Positions 15,105 through 25,440 are shown, counted from the first letter of the stretch. The stretch: DNA of 64,000 nucleotides from Paucilactobacillus hokkaidonensis JCM 18461 (GCF_000829395.1 NZ_AP014680.1:434001-498000); one strand, 5' to 3'. A program made the numbers and translations. Notes: generated by a model from the letters alone, not told the origin.

Positions 15105-16826
15105 TTATGGAATCATCCAAGGGAAGACATATGCTTGTAAAACGGTTATGATTCCAGCAAAAACGAGAAAGAAGAGACTGCTTTTAACCGTAAACCGGAA
15201 GAGGTCAGATTCTTTGCCAACGAGGCCAACCGCTGCTGCAGCAACTGCGATCGACTGGGGTGAAATCATTTTTCCAGTTACTCCACCAGTTGTATTGGCA
15301 GCTACCAGTAGAACATCAGGAACACCAATCTGATGGGCCGTGATTGCCTGTAAATTTGAAAATAGAGCATTTGCAGATGTGTCAGAACCGGTTAGGAAAA
15401 CACCCATCCAGCCAAGAAATGGCGAGAAGAATGGAAAGGCTTTACCGGTTTTAGAAAGTGCCAATGCTAAAGTAGAAGATAAGCCTGAATAATTGGCTAT
15501 AAATGCAAAACTTAAGACAAGCCCAATTGAAAGAATTGGTAATGCCAGTTCCCTAATCGTTTCACCAAATGTTTGTAACGCTACTTTGGGTTTCATGTTT
15601 AATAATATAATTGAAATTATACCAGCCAAGAGAATTGCTGTACCCGTAGCTTGAATTAAATCGATTTTTAAAACAGCTTCATATGGGGTTACATGGCTAA
15701 CAATTGGGGTGGCCTTTAATACTTGCTGGTCAAGAAAGGGAATGTGAATTGAAAAAGTTGTTTTTTCAAGTAGGCCACCAGGAAGAAATAATTTTTTGAA
15801 GAAATCTTGGGTCCAGATTACCACCATCATAGTCAGGATGATAAATGGTGACCAAGCTTTAACTACCCTTCTGAAGGTTAGATGTGGTGATGGTGATGGT
15901 TTATCTGAAATAGTATCTGAACTAACAGACTCAGGAGCGCTTGACACACCACTTTGAAGATTTAGTTCTTCAGTTGTTTTGGCTGGGCCTGAATTTGTTT
16001 GGAAAATTTCTTTGGGTTGCCAAATTTGTAAAAATGCTGCTAACAATACTAGGCTGACCAAAGCTGATGTAATATCTGGTAGTTGTGGCCCTAAATATCT
16101 AGAAGTTAAAAATTGAGTTGTAGCAAATGAAACACCCGCAACGGTGAGGGCTGGCCAAGTTTGGCGAATTCCTTTGAAGCCATCCATTAAAAAGACAATG
16201 AAAAATGGAACAAAGACTGCCATAAATGGTAATTGACGGCCAGCCATTTCACCAATCAAGCTAGCCGAAATACCAGTAACTTGTCCTGAAACCGCGATTG
16301 GGATTCCCATTGCGCCGAATGCTACGGGCGCAGTATTAGCAATCAAACATAATCCGGCTGCATATAATGGTTTTAAGCCCAATCCAACTAGTAATGCAGC
16401 TGTGATGGCAACTGGAGCACCAAATCCAGCCGCTCCTTCTAAGAATGCACCAAATGAAAAGCCAACTAAAATTACCAATAAACGATGATCATTAGTAATT
16501 GAGAGTACAGATGCCCGAATTAAATCAAAATATCCTGTTTTGACTGATATTTTGTAAAGAAAAATTGACGTAACGATAATCCATGAAATTGGCCAGATAC
16601 CGTACATAAAACCATACAGTAAGGCCATGATTGCCATAACAAACGGCATTTTATATAAAAATAGCGCGACAAGCACGGCGATAGTAACGGTCCAAAATCC
16701 AGCGACATAGCCTTTAAGCTTAAACACTGTTAAAGCCAAGAAGAAAAAAATGATCGGAATAAGTGCAATTGCAGCAGAAAGCCAAATATTATTTAAAGGA
16801 TTGTACGTTTGTGTCCAGGTTGCCAT
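15105..16826 (-). CDS. lctP: L-lactate permease, LctP family
   Basis: Lactate-proton symporter of about 573 residues with 12 or more hydrophobic segments and LctP-family blocks such as [20 protein letters not shown] and [18 protein letters not shown] near the C-terminus. The ATG at 16826 is chosen because AAGGAG (16835-16840) sits 8 nt upstream; the longer GTG start at 16835 would overlap that site. A cre box lies in the promoter spacer, so expression is probably repressed by CcpA on preferred sugars. This fits use of lactate or lactate exchange after sugar is consumed. Confidence 0.95.
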   Translation of the reverse strand: MATWTQTYNPLNNIWLSAAIALIPIIFFFLALTVFKLKGYVAGFWTVTIAVLVALFLYKMPFVMAIMALLYGFMYGIWPISWIIVTSIFLYKISVKTGYFDLIRASVLSITNDHRLLVILVGFSFGAFLEGAAGFGAPVAITAALLVGLGLKPLYAAGLCLIANTAPVAFGAMGIPIAVSGQVTGISASLIGEMAGRQLPFMAVFVPFFIVFLMDGFKGIRQTWPALTVAGVSFATTQFLTSRYLGPQLPDITSALVSLVLLAAFLQIWQPKEIFQTNSGPAKTTEELNLQSGVSSAPESVSSDTISDKPSPSPHLTFRRVVKAWSPFIILTMMVVIWTQDFFKKLFLPGGLLEKTTFSIHIPFLDQQVLKATPIVSHVTPYEAVLKIDLIQATGTAILLAGIISIILLNMKPKVALQTFGETIRELALPILSIGLVLSFAFIANYSGLSSTLALALSKTGKAFPFFSPFLGWMGVFLTGSDTSANALFSNLQAITAHQIGVPDVLLVAANTTGGVTGKMISPQSIAVAAAAVGLVGKESDLFRFTVKSSLFFLVFAGIITVLQAYVFPWMIP

Positions 16827-16910
16827 AATAATCACTCCTTGTCTGAATAATAAACTTGTTCAACGGGGTAAACTATATTGTCTGTTAGGTTACCATAACA
16901 TATTTGTATC

Positions 16911-16938
16911 ATTATATGAAAGCGTTTACATGCTCAAA
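16911..16938 (-). promoter_or_regulatory. lctP promoter with embedded CcpA cre site
   Basis: On the minus strand: TTTGAG (16933-16938), 16-bp spacer, TATAAT (16911-16916). The spacer holds TGAAAGCGTTTACA (16917-16930, plus-strand reading), a full match to the cre consensus. CcpA bound here would block RNA polymerase. Confidence 0.8.
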
Positions 16939-17123
16939 TTTATGATCAAACTGTGTACTAATTAACAAACCATAAATTAGAAATTTAGTAATATAATAAC
17001 AGCGCGGATAAATGTAGCTACAAATAGCACAATCTCATTGAAATATAATTTAAAAGTCAAATGAAGGAACCATGGTTTAAATGGTAAAATAAGGACATCA
17101 TAAAATTTGAAAGGATGATTGCA

Positions 17124-17918
17124 ATGAAAATCGGATTTATCGGCGTTGGAGCAATGGCTAAGGCAATTATTAAGGGATTAATTGCTAGCAAAGTTGTTAC
17201 TGCTGGAGATATTAATGTTCATAGTGCGCATGAAAAAAATTATGTCTCGTTTTCAAAAGCAACTGGGGTAGTTTCTTATAAGTCGAATCAAACTTTAGTT
17301 GAGCAAAGTGATGTTGTGGTTTTAGCTGTCACTCCTGAAATGGCTAAGCCTGTTTTACAATCAGTACGTGAACAATTGAATGGTAAAACCTTGATTTCGA
17401 TCGTAGGTGGAATGAGTATTAGTCGATTGGAAGAAATTGGCGGATATAGTCTTAAAATTCTACGGGCATTACCAAATATCAACGTTGAAATTATGGCGGG
17501 GATGACTGCACTGGCTGCAAATGAACAATTAGATGATGCGGCTAAGAAACAGTTAGGCGACTTGTTTCAAGCACTAGGAGAAATTAGTTGGCAACCAGAA
17601 ACTGCATTCGGTATTTTTAGTGCGCTCGCAGGCAGTTCGCCAGCATATGTTGATTTCTTCATCGACTCACTTAGTCGTGTTGGCGTGAAATATGGGCTTA
17701 GCAAAGCGGCAGCAACTAAGATTGCAGCACAGGCAGTACAAGGATCAGCTAAAATGGTCCTACAATCAAGTCAAACGCCATTTGAATTGATCGATCAAGT
17801 GTCTTCTCCCGGTGGTAGTACGGTAGCAGGATTATTGGCCATGGAAGAAGCTGGTTTCATGACGGCAGTTGTTAAGGGGATTGATGCGACAATTCAAAAA
17901 AATAATCAGGTAGATTAG
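17124..17918 (+). CDS. proC: Pyrroline-5-carboxylate reductase
   Basis: Last step of proline synthesis: NAD(P)H-dependent reduction of pyrroline-5-carboxylate. The 264-residue protein starts with the Rossmann motif MKIGFIGVGAMAKAI and has the family C-terminal block QVSSPGGSTVAGLLAMEE near residues 220-237. The ATG at 17124 is preferred over 17115 because AAGGA is then properly spaced. A possible extended -10 (TGGTAAAAT, 17082-17090) precedes it. It stands alone; the next gene has its own promoter. Confidence 0.95.
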   Translation: MKIGFIGVGAMAKAIIKGLIASKVVTAGDINVHSAHEKNYVSFSKATGVVSYKSNQTLVEQSDVVVLAVTPEMAKPVLQSVREQLNGKTLISIVGGMSISRLEEIGGYSLKILRALPNINVEIMAGMTALAANEQLDDAAKKQLGDLFQALGEISWQPETAFGIFSALAGSSPAYVDFFIDSLSRVGVKYGLSKAAATKIAAQAVQGSAKMVLQSSQTPFELIDQVSSPGGSTVAGLLAMEEAGFMTAVVKGIDATIQKNNQVD

Positions 17919-17919
17919 G

Positions 17920-17948
17920 TTTACTTTTTGGTATATACCAATTATAAT
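17920..17948 (+). promoter_or_regulatory. nagA promoter with dre-like NagR operator
   Basis: TTTACT (17920-17925), 17-bp spacer, TATAAT (17943-17948). The spacer contains the perfect palindrome TTGGTATATACCAA (17928-17941). This matches the dre-type site (TGGT-N4-ACCA) bound by NagR/DasR-like GntR regulators, and such a regulator is encoded two genes along. Confidence 0.8.
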
Positions 17949-17986
17949 GAAATCAATGTAAGTGCTTAATAAAGGAGAGCGTCGAA

Positions 17987-19120
17987 GTGAGTGTAGTATT
18001 GAAACATGCTGAAATTTATACAGGTGACGGTAAAATTGATGATGGGTATGTCCGGTTTGATCGAACGATTGAAGCAATTGGCCCAATGAGTGAATATGTG
18101 GCACAGGCTAAGGATCAAGTTGAATTTGTTAATGGACGCAAGCTGATGCCTGGATTTATTGACGTTCATTCCCATGGTGGCTATGGATTTGACACGATGG
18201 ATGGAGATCCTGAACAGATTAACACAATGGTTAACAAGATGGTCCATGAAGGAATCACCACTATTTTTCCTACTACCATGACCCAATCAAATGAAAAAAT
18301 AGATCATGCAATGGCAGGAATTGCAACCGCAGCTGAGAAAAATCCGATTATTCAAGGGACTCATTTGGAAGGACCATTTATCGCTGCAATTTATAAGGGT
18401 GCTCAGCCAGAAAAATATATTAAAGATCCGGATGCTAAATTATTGGATCATTGGAATAAATTATCCGGTAATCGAGTTAAATTGATTACCTATGCACCTG
18501 AAGATAAAGGAGCGCGTGAATTTGAAGACTACTGTTTAGAACATGGAATTGTTCCCTCAGTTGGCCATAGCAATGCCACCCGTGAGCAAATGTTGGCTAG
18601 TCGAGCAACCCATGTTACTCATTTATATAACGCGCAGCGAGAATTTAAACACCGTGAACCAGGAGTTACAGGTCATGCCATGTTGGAAGACAACATGTAC
18701 TGTGAATTAATCTGTGATGGTTTTCATATTGTGTCAGACATGATTAAACTGGCTTTTGAACAAAAAGGAGCACACAAAATTGAATTAGTGACTGATTCCA
18801 TGCGTGCTAAGGGAATGCCAGAAGGGATCAGCGAGTTGGGTGGTCAAAAAGTTATTGTTAAAGATAAACAGGCCCGGTTGGAGTCTGGTAATTTGGCGGG
18901 CTCCGTACTAACCTTTGAAGATGCATTTAAAAATGCCATTGCATTTACTGGATGCAGCATTGAAGAAGCTGTATTAATGTCGTCCGTTAACCAAGCCACT
19001 GAATTTGGTCTAACTCAAAAAGGCGGGCTTGAAGTCGGTAAAGATGCTGATATAAACTTATTTGATGCTAATTTAGATTTAAAACGTGTTTACAGCTTTG
19101 GACGTCGCTTTGACAATTAG
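17987..19120 (+). CDS. nagA: N-acetylglucosamine-6-phosphate deacetylase
   Basis: Converts GlcNAc-6-P to glucosamine-6-P and acetate. The 377-residue amidohydrolase shows H61-x-H63 in HSHGG, E127 in HLEGPF, H193 in GHSNA, H211 in HLYNA and the catalytic D269 in VTDSM. GTG start with AAAGGAG upstream. It is followed 53 nt later by its probable regulator nagR. Glucosamine-6-P deaminase is not in the window. Confidence 0.96.
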   Translation: MSVVLKHAEIYTGDGKIDDGYVRFDRTIEAIGPMSEYVAQAKDQVEFVNGRKLMPGFIDVHSHGGYGFDTMDGDPEQINTMVNKMVHEGITTIFPTTMTQSNEKIDHAMAGIATAAEKNPIIQGTHLEGPFIAAIYKGAQPEKYIKDPDAKLLDHWNKLSGNRVKLITYAPEDKGAREFEDYCLEHGIVPSVGHSNATREQMLASRATHVTHLYNAQREFKHREPGVTGHAMLEDNMYCELICDGFHIVSDMIKLAFEQKGAHKIELVTDSMRAKGMPEGISELGGQKVIVKDKQARLESGNLAGSVLTFEDAFKNAIAFTGCSIEEAVLMSSVNQATEFGLTQKGGLEVGKDADINLFDANLDLKRVYSFGRRFDN

Positions 19121-19140
19121 ATAAAATTGGTTTAGATTTG

Positions 19141-19158
19141 TTAAAACACGTGTTTTAA
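19141..19158. promoter_or_regulatory. Perfect 18-bp palindrome before nagR
   Basis: TTAAAACACGTGTTTTAA reads the same on both strands and ends 4 bases before the nagR ribosome site AGGAG. It has no loop, so it suits a dimeric DNA-binding protein better than a hairpin. It does not match the dre site; the binding protein is unknown. Confidence 0.6.
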
Positions 19159-19173
19159 GAAGGAGACAACGAA

Positions 19174-19875
19174 ATGGCCTCACCGGTCTACATTCAAATT
19201 CATAATCAAATTAAACAAGAAATTGAGAATGGCAAGTGGCAAGTTGGGGCCAAAATTCCTGCCGAACGGGAATTAGCACTAGATTTTAGTGTGAGCCGAA
19301 TGACATTGCGTCAGGCTATTCAAACATTAGTTGATGAGGGAATACTGGAACGTCGAGTTGGATCTGGAACATTCGTTGCAAATCGAAAAGTTCAAGAGAA
19401 AATGTCCGGGGTTACTAGTTTTACTGATCTTATGATTGCGGCCGGAAAGGTGCCTTCAAGTAAGACACTTTCTTATCACATTACTACGCCATCCGAAAGT
19501 GAATCTGAACAATTAGATTTAAAACCAGATGTTAAAGTATTACGAATGGAACGAATTCGTTACGGTAGCGGTGTGCCAATTTGTTTTGAAATTGCAACTG
19601 TGCCGGCTGATTTAATTAATAATTTTAGTAAAGAAGAAATCACAACATCTTTGTATCGAACGCTAGAAAAGAAGGCCAATTTATTTCCTGGCCGTGCGAT
19701 CCAAACGGTTTCTGCAATGTCAGCTTCGGAAAGGATTGCTGAATATTTAGGAATCAAACGTGGTGCTGCATTATTGCGACTACGTCAAACGTCGTATCTA
19801 CAAGATGGCCGCCCGTTTGAATATGTGCACACTCAATATGTCGGGGACCGTTTTGAGTTTGTTTTGGAAAAATAA
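19174..19875 (+). CDS. nagR: GntR-family regulator of N-acetylglucosamine use (NagR/YvoA type)
   Basis: 233 residues: a winged-helix GntR domain (about 1-75; PAERELALDFSVSRMTLRQA helix-turn-helix and RRVGSGTFVA wing) and a C-terminal UTRA effector domain (about 95-230). Regulators of this type bind GlcN-6-P or GlcNAc-6-P and release dre operators. Adjacent to nagA and matched by a dre-like palindrome in the nagA promoter. AAGGAG lies 8 nt before the ATG. A hairpin element begins 6 nt after the stop. Confidence 0.92.
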   Translation: MASPVYIQIHNQIKQEIENGKWQVGAKIPAERELALDFSVSRMTLRQAIQTLVDEGILERRVGSGTFVANRKVQEKMSGVTSFTDLMIAAGKVPSSKTLSYHITTPSESESEQLDLKPDVKVLRMERIRYGSGVPICFEIATVPADLINNFSKEEITTSLYRTLEKKANLFPGRAIQTVSAMSASERIAEYLGIKRGAALLRLRQTSYLQDGRPFEYVHTQYVGDRFEFVLEK

Positions 19876-19880
19876 AAACA

Positions 19881-19999
19881 GTGCTCACAAGGCCGTTAAG
19901 ATGTCGTAGGCTAAGCCTAAACCACCAATTAATAAATCGAATTATGATTTATTGATTGGTGGTTTAAGTTTAGCCCTAGACATCTGGCCTAGTGAGCAC
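19881..19999 (+). repeat. Long hairpin element, copy A (full)
   Basis: 119-nt imperfect palindrome. Successive stems from the outside are GTGCTCAC, GGCC, AGATGTC, GGCTAA and a 12-bp block with TAAACCACCAAT, each pairing with its partner on the 3' side and separated by small internal loops (GTTA; GTA/CTA; GCC/AGT). The terminal loop is near 19940. It begins 6 nt after the nagR stop and belongs to a family found in most large gaps of this window. Confidence 0.88.
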
Positions 20000-20021
20000 G
20001 ACTATAAAAATAACGTAGAAC

Positions 20022-20100
20022 ATTAATAAACCGAATTATGATTTATTGATTGGTGGTTTAAGTTTAGCCCCAGACATCTGGCCTAGTGAGCGCGACTACA
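20022..20100 (+). repeat. Partial hairpin element A2 (3' half duplicated)
   Basis: A 94-nt-offset tandem copy of the loop, 3' arm and flank of copy A (nearly identical to 19928-20006), with no second 5' arm. The 5' arm of copy A could pair with either 3' arm. The remaining gap to pncB (20101-20223) is AT-rich with a candidate -10 but nothing certain. Confidence 0.85.
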
Positions 20101-20223
20101 AAATATGGGTGATTTTAGCAATATAAATATCCCAAATTGTAAAAGCTAGGCATAAGGCAAAATTAATGCTAAAATATCTGTGATTTAAATAAAATTTTAA
20201 AAACAAGACGGAGGAGTAACCAA

Positions 20224-21690
20224 ATGAGTTACCGATTTCCAGATGATAGTCATACATTGCATACGGATGCTTATGAATTAAGCATGATGCAGACATATTG
20301 GCAAAAAGGAATGGCCGATCGTAGAGCAGTTTTTGAATTATATTTTAGAGATATGCCATTTGGTAACGGGTACGCAATTTTTGCAGGCCTTGAGCGGGTA
20401 ATTCAATATATTGAACAATTAAAATTTTCCGATAGTGACATTGAATACTTAAAGACCACCAGGCAATTTGATGATGGATTTTTAGAGTACCTTCGGGATT
20501 TTAAGTTTACCGGTTCAATTAATAGTACTGTTGAAGGTGACTTGGTCTTTAATAATGAACCGATCCTACAAGTTGATGGGCCATTGATTGGTAGTCAATT
20601 AGTTGAAACAGCACTTTTAAATATTGTTAATTATCAAACACTAATTGCTACTAAAGCTGCAAGAATTAAATCTGTGGTTGGCAGCGATCCATTGTTAGAA
20701 TTCGGAACTCGTCGTGCACAGGAAATGGATGCTGCTATTTGGGGCACCCGAGCAGCATATATTGGTGGCTTTGATGCAACTAGTAATGTTCGCGCTGGTA
20801 AATTATTTGGTATTCCGATTAGTGGGACGCATGCTCATGCGCTGGTTCAAGCGTATATGAATGATTATGATGCATTTAAGGCGTACGCTGAAACCCACTA
20901 TGAATGTGTTTTTTTGGTCGATACATTTGATACACTGAAGAGTGGTGTGCCAAATGCAATTCGAGTGGCTAAAGAAATGGGTACTAAAATTGATTTTCAA
21001 GGTGTTCGCATCGATAGCGGTGACATGGCCTATATTTCTAAGCGTGTGCGTCAGATGCTTGATGAAGCTGGTTTTACCGATGCTAAGATATATGCCTCCA
21101 ATGATCTTGATGAAAAAACAATCATGAACTTAAAAATGCAAAAGGCTAAAATTGACGTTTGGGGGATTGGAACTAAACTGATTACAGCCTTTGATCAACC
21201 AGCATTGGGTGCGGTGTACAAATTAGTTTCTTTTGAAGATGAGCATGGCAAGATGATTGATACGGTTAAAATATCTAGTAATGCTGCCAAGGTATCGACG
21301 CCTGGTAAAAAACAAGTATGGCGTATTACGGATCGGTCTGATGGCAAAACTGAAGGCGACTACGTGTCATTATGGGATGAAGATCCACGTGAGCAAGATT
21401 CAATTTATATGTTCAACCCGGACTACACGTATATCAATAAAACGGTTGAAAACTTTGATGCCCGTCCTATTTTACAACCGATTTTTGATCAAGGAAAATT
21501 AATATATAAAGTACCTGAATTATCTGAAATCAGACATTTTTCAAAGCAACACTTAGATATGTTATGGGATGAATATAAACGAGATCTAAATCCACAGATC
21601 TATCCAGTTGATTTATCACAAAATTGTTATGATAATAAAATGGAGATCATTCAACATGTTCGTGATTATGTGAACCAACTAAAATTTTAA
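20224..21690 (+). CDS. pncB: Nicotinate phosphoribosyltransferase
   Basis: Makes nicotinate mononucleotide from nicotinate and PRPP in NAD salvage. The 488-residue protein matches the long Gram-positive PncB type: HTDAYELSMMQTYW at the N-terminus, EFGTRRAQEMDAAIWG in the middle (the histidine-loop region) and the PRPP/base-binding block RIDSGDMAY. GGAGGAG lies 7 nt before the ATG. It is 15 nt from nadE, forming a salvage operon. Confidence 0.96.
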   Translation: MSYRFPDDSHTLHTDAYELSMMQTYWQKGMADRRAVFELYFRDMPFGNGYAIFAGLERVIQYIEQLKFSDSDIEYLKTTRQFDDGFLEYLRDFKFTGSINSTVEGDLVFNNEPILQVDGPLIGSQLVETALLNIVNYQTLIATKAARIKSVVGSDPLLEFGTRRAQEMDAAIWGTRAAYIGGFDATSNVRAGKLFGIPISGTHAHALVQAYMNDYDAFKAYAETHYECVFLVDTFDTLKSGVPNAIRVAKEMGTKIDFQGVRIDSGDMAYISKRVRQMLDEAGFTDAKIYASNDLDEKTIMNLKMQKAKIDVWGIGTKLITAFDQPALGAVYKLVSFEDEHGKMIDTVKISSNAAKVSTPGKKQVWRITDRSDGKTEGDYVSLWDEDPREQDSIYMFNPDYTYINKTVENFDARPILQPIFDQGKLIYKVPELSEIRHFSKQHLDMLWDEYKRDLNPQIYPVDLSQNCYDNKMEIIQHVRDYVNQLKF

Positions 21691-21705
21691 AATAGGAGAA
21701 CGAGA

Positions 21706-22533
21706 ATGCGAAGATTGCAACAAGAAATAATTGATGCTTTAAAGGTGAAACCAACGATCGATGTCGATGCAGAAATCAAGCGAAGTATTAATTTCATGCA
21801 ATCTTATTTGCAAAAAACAGGGTTACAAACGCTGGTCCTGGGTATCTCAGGCGGACAAGATTCTACGTTAGCTGGAAAACTGGCCCAAATGGCAATCACT
21901 GATTTGCGCACGCAGACTGAAGATTCACGATATCAATTCATTGCTGTTAGGTTGCCATATGGCAATCAGGCTGATGAAGCAGATGCCATGGCTGCAATTG
22001 ACTTTATGCAAGCCGATCAAGTGATGCGGGTTGATATCAAGCCAGCGACGGATGCAACGGTTAAGTCCTTGCAAGCTAACGAGATTGATGTCAGTGATTT
22101 TAATAAGGGAAATATTAAGGCGCGCCAACGAATGATTGTTCAATTTGGCATTGCTGGTCAGCTTCATGGTGCTGTGGTAGGTACTGACCATGCTAGCGAA
22201 GCTGTTACTGGTTTTTATACCAAGTTTGGCGATGGTGCTGCGGATATTACTCCAATTTGGCGATTAAATAAACGACAAGGCCGTCAACTGCTTGAAAATC
22301 TGGGTGCACCAAAACATCTTTATATTAAGGTTCCTACCGCTGACTTAGAGGATGATCGCCCTTCTCTTCCTGATGAGGTTGCATTAGGGGTTAGCTATGC
22401 TCAAATTGATGATTACCTAGAAGGTCGTGAAATTAATGATTCTGCGGCTGAAAAAATAGAACAATGGTATCTTAAGACGGGGCATAAGCGTCACCTGCCA
22501 ATTAATATTTATGATCAATGGTGGCAAGGTTAA
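21706..22533 (+). CDS. nadE: NH3-dependent NAD+ synthetase
   Basis: Last step of NAD synthesis: amidates nicotinate adenine dinucleotide using ATP and ammonia. The 275-residue protein has the PP-loop SGGQDS (48-53), the downstream GTDHASE block and [11 protein letters not shown] near the C-terminus. No glutaminase domain is present. AGGAGA precedes the ATG. Co-transcribed with pncB. Confidence 0.96.
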   Translation: MRRLQQEIIDALKVKPTIDVDAEIKRSINFMQSYLQKTGLQTLVLGISGGQDSTLAGKLAQMAITDLRTQTEDSRYQFIAVRLPYGNQADEADAMAAIDFMQADQVMRVDIKPATDATVKSLQANEIDVSDFNKGNIKARQRMIVQFGIAGQLHGAVVGTDHASEAVTGFYTKFGDGAADITPIWRLNKRQGRQLLENLGAPKHLYIKVPTADLEDDRPSLPDEVALGVSYAQIDDYLEGREINDSAAEKIEQWYLKTGHKRHLPINIYDQWWQG

Positions 22534-22559
22534 TGGTTTATTTTTTAATTAAAGTAAGG

Positions 22560-22565
22560 TATAAT
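22560..22565 (+). promoter_or_regulatory. -10 box of the riboswitch-ATPase transcript
   Basis: TATAAT at 22560-22565, about 6-7 nt before the likely transcription start and just ahead of the riboswitch. The -35 region is weak (TTTATT at 22537-22542). Confidence 0.55.
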
Positions 22566-22573
22566 TAATAATA

Positions 22574-22664
22574 TTCATAAGGGAGTAACTAGCAGAGTGA
22601 TCTGCGATAATTCCGTCAGCAAGAAGATCTTTCCGGGATTGTCATAATTAGTGAGACTTATGTA
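22574..22664 (+). ncRNA. yybP-ykoY (Mn2+) riboswitch aptamer
   Basis: Closing stem CATAAG (22576-22581) pairs with CTTATG (22657-22662). The 5' side has GGGAGTAACTAG, matching the conserved GGGAGUA of the family, and the 3' side has GTGAGAC, matching the second conserved loop. Between them are a hairpin GCAGA/TCTGC and a second arm. The placement immediately before a P-type cation ATPase is the classical context for this Mn2+-sensing class. Assignment rests on motif recognition, not a covariance search. Confidence 0.82.
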
Positions 22665-22706
22665 TGCACACAATTATTTGCGACGCATGCGTAAGTCTCT
22701 TTTTCT
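22653..22706 (+). terminator. Riboswitch-controlled terminator
   Basis: 15-bp stem 22653-22667 with 22685-22699 (two G-T pairs) followed by TTTTT. Its 5' strand overlaps the aptamer closing stem and the GAGAC loop. Ligand-bound aptamer would therefore exclude the terminator: a Mn2+-induced ON switch. Confidence 0.82.
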
Positions 22707-22734
22707 ATCGTATGACGCCCACAAGGAGGAAGCA

Positions 22735-25386
22735 ATGAAGCGATTATTTTATAACCAACCGATTGAACAAGTTTTTGATGATGTACACACAAAAACTAGT
22801 GGGTTAACTAATGAAGAAGTTGAAGCTAAACGATCCGAGTTTGGTGCTAATGAGTTAGAACAAAAAAAGCAAACGTCATTATTAGAAAAGTTTTTCAATC
22901 AATTTAAAGATTTGATGATCATTGTGTTGATTGTAGCGGCTTTGATTGCTGCTGTTTCGGGTGAGCTAGTTGACGCCATTATCATTATGTTGGTAGTTAT
23001 TCTAAATGCCATGTTTGGTGTTTTTCAAGAAGCAAAAGCCGAAAATGCCATTAATGCACTGAAGGAGATGTCGGCACCGGATGCACATGTTCGCCGTGGC
23101 GACCAAGTTGTGACCGTTAAAAGTGATGAATTGGTGCCAGGTGATATTGTTTTATTAGAAGCTGGCGACATTGTTCCGGCTGATATGCGATTGATTGAAG
23201 GTGCTGCACTAAAGATTGAAGAAGCAGCACTAACCGGAGAATCAGTGGCAACCGAAAAACAATTTAATGTTTTAGAGGACGAAACACTTGGAATTGGTGA
23301 TCGTTCAAATATGGCGTACATGAATACTAATGTAACCTATGGCCGGGCAACTGGGGTAGTTGTGGCGACTGGAATGCAAACTGAAATGGGCCGGATTGCG
23401 GGGATGTTGAATAAAACCGCGGAAACCCAAACCCCATTGCAAGCTAACCTGCAACAATTAGGTAAAGTGTTAACGTTTCTAATACTGATTATTGCAGTAA
23501 TCGTTTTTGTCATTGGTTTAATTCGTGGCGAAGAAACGGTCCTTGATATGTTATTAACTGCAATTTCGCTAGCTGTAGCCGCAATCCCAGAAGGACTACC
23601 AGCCATTGTAACGATTACGCTGGCCTTAGGAACGCAGCGGATGGTGAAACGACATGCATTAATTCGTAAATTACCAGCTGTTGAAACACTCGGTAGTACA
23701 GACATCATCGCTTCAGATAAAACTGGTACTTTAACTCAAAACAAGATGACGGTCGAACGCCTATATACTAACGGAGAATTAACTGATTCGAGTGAGCAAC
23801 AAGATGAGTCCACTGGCTTGTTAACCAAAATCATGGTATTAGCTAATGATACTAAGCAAACCTCTGACGGGCTACAGGGTGATCCAACTGAAACAGCTTT
23901 AGTTCAATATGCGTTAGACCATAATGTTAATGTCGAACAGTTGATGGCTGACAATCAGCGGGTAGCTGAAATTCCATTTGACTCTGAACGAAAATTAATG
24001 ACGACAATTCATCAAAATGCTGATGGTATCTTTGCAGCCAGTAAAGGTGCACCAGACGCATTATTAACGCGCATTACCAAAATAGAAATTGACGGCAATG
24101 TTCAGCCAATGGATGAGCAGGCTCGTACAAAGATTTTGCAACAAAATCATGACTTGGCCACACAGGCACTGCGTGTTTTGGCATTTGCATATAAACCATT
24201 GCAAACAGTCCCGAGTGATCCGACCAGTGAAGATGTTGAAAATGATCTGATTTTCGTTGGATTAATTGGAATGATTGATCCTGAACGACCAGAAGCTGCT
24301 GAATCAGTGGCTAAGGCGCATCAAGCAGGAATCAAAACAATTATGATTACTGGTGATCATCGTGACACGGCCCAAGCTATTGCAAACCGGCTGGGAATTG
24401 TTGACGACGGCGAAGATGATGCAGTTATTACTGGAGCCCAGTTAGACGAGCAAGATGATGCAACTTTTGCCAAAAACGTTAAGAAATATCGGGTATACGC
24501 TCGTGTAGCACCTGAGCATAAGGTTCGGATTGTTAAGGCATGGCAAAAGCATGGCAAAGTAGTTGCCATGACCGGTGATGGAGTCAATGATGCGCCGGCA
24601 TTGAAAACTGCTGATATTGGTGTTGGTATGGGAATTACCGGAACTGAAGTCTCCAAAGGCGCCAGTGAAATGGTACTGGCTGATGATAACTTTGCAACCA
24701 TTGTTGTGGCGGTTGAAGAAGGGCGTAAAGTTTTCGCCAATATTCAAAAATCAATTCAGTATCTGTTATCAGCTAACTTAGGTGAAGTAATCACACTATT
24801 TATGATGACAATTTTAGGTTGGCAAATTTTAGCACCGGTCCAAATCTTGTGGATTAACCTGGTTACTGATACGTTTCCGGCAATCGCTCTAGGAGTTGAA
24901 CCAACTGAGAAAAACATCATGAAGCGACCACCACGCGGACGTAGTTCCAATTTCTTGTCCGGTGGGGTGATGTCGAGCGTAATTTATCAAGGGATTCTAG
25001 AGGGACTGCTAACTTTAGGTGTTTATGCATATGCGTTGCTAGTTCCACTGCATACAGGGGATGCACAGATTCACGCCGATGCATTAACCATGGCATTTGC
25101 TACATTAGGGTTAATTCAATTGTTCCACGCATTTAATTCTAAATCGATTCATCAGTCACTATTCACGATTGGTTTTTGGAAAAACAAGTACTTTAACTTA
25201 GCTATTCTGGTAGCCTTCTTACTATTAGCAATCACGATTTGGTTACCAGGATTTAATCAACTGTTCCATGTTACTCACTTAGAATTAAGTCAGTGGGCAG
25301 TTGTAGTTATAGCAGGTATATTGATGATTGTAATAGTTGAATTGGTTAAATTAGTACAACGAAAGTTTTGGTACAACAAAAAATAA
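22735..25386 (+). CDS. Cation-transporting P-type ATPase, P2A-like, riboswitch controlled
   Basis: Membrane pump of 883 residues: cytoplasmic N-terminus, helices M1-M2 (about 58-98), actuator TGES (167-170), M4 motif PEGLPA (285-290), phosphorylated D328 in DKTGT, hinge TGDGVNDAP, and M6 NLVTDTFPA. The motifs are those of Ca2+/Mn2+-type P2 ATPases. With the Mn-type riboswitch, the likely job is export of excess Mn2+ (perhaps also Ca2+), as for YoaB/MgtA-like pumps of lactococci and streptococci. ATG 22735 has AAGGAGGA upstream; the longer frame to 22651 runs through the terminator. Confidence 0.9.
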   Translation: MKRLFYNQPIEQVFDDVHTKTSGLTNEEVEAKRSEFGANELEQKKQTSLLEKFFNQFKDLMIIVLIVAALIAAVSGELVDAIIIMLVVILNAMFGVFQEAKAENAINALKEMSAPDAHVRRGDQVVTVKSDELVPGDIVLLEAGDIVPADMRLIEGAALKIEEAALTGESVATEKQFNVLEDETLGIGDRSNMAYMNTNVTYGRATGVVVATGMQTEMGRIAGMLNKTAETQTPLQANLQQLGKVLTFLILIIAVIVFVIGLIRGEETVLDMLLTAISLAVAAIPEGLPAIVTITLALGTQRMVKRHALIRKLPAVETLGSTDIIASDKTGTLTQNKMTVERLYTNGELTDSSEQQDESTGLLTKIMVLANDTKQTSDGLQGDPTETALVQYALDHNVNVEQLMADNQRVAEIPFDSERKLMTTIHQNADGIFAASKGAPDALLTRITKIEIDGNVQPMDEQARTKILQQNHDLATQALRVLAFAYKPLQTVPSDPTSEDVENDLIFVGLIGMIDPERPEAAESVAKAHQAGIKTIMITGDHRDTAQAIANRLGIVDDGEDDAVITGAQLDEQDDATFAKNVKKYRVYARVAPEHKVRIVKAWQKHGKVVAMTGDGVNDAPALKTADIGVGMGITGTEVSKGASEMVLADDNFATIVVAVEEGRKVFANIQKSIQYLLSANLGEVITLFMMTILGWQILAPVQILWINLVTDTFPAIALGVEPTEKNIMKRPPRGRSSNFLSGGVMSSVIYQGILEGLLTLGVYAYALLVPLHTGDAQIHADALTMAFATLGLIQLFHAFNSKSIHQSLFTIGFWKNKYFNLAILVAFLLLAITIWLPGFNQLFHVTHLELSQWAVVVIAGILMIVIVELVKLVQRKFWYNKK

Positions 25387-25440
25387 ATTCAACAACAATT
25401 TTTAAGTTATTTAGTGTTAAAATTAAATAGTTGTGTCGAT

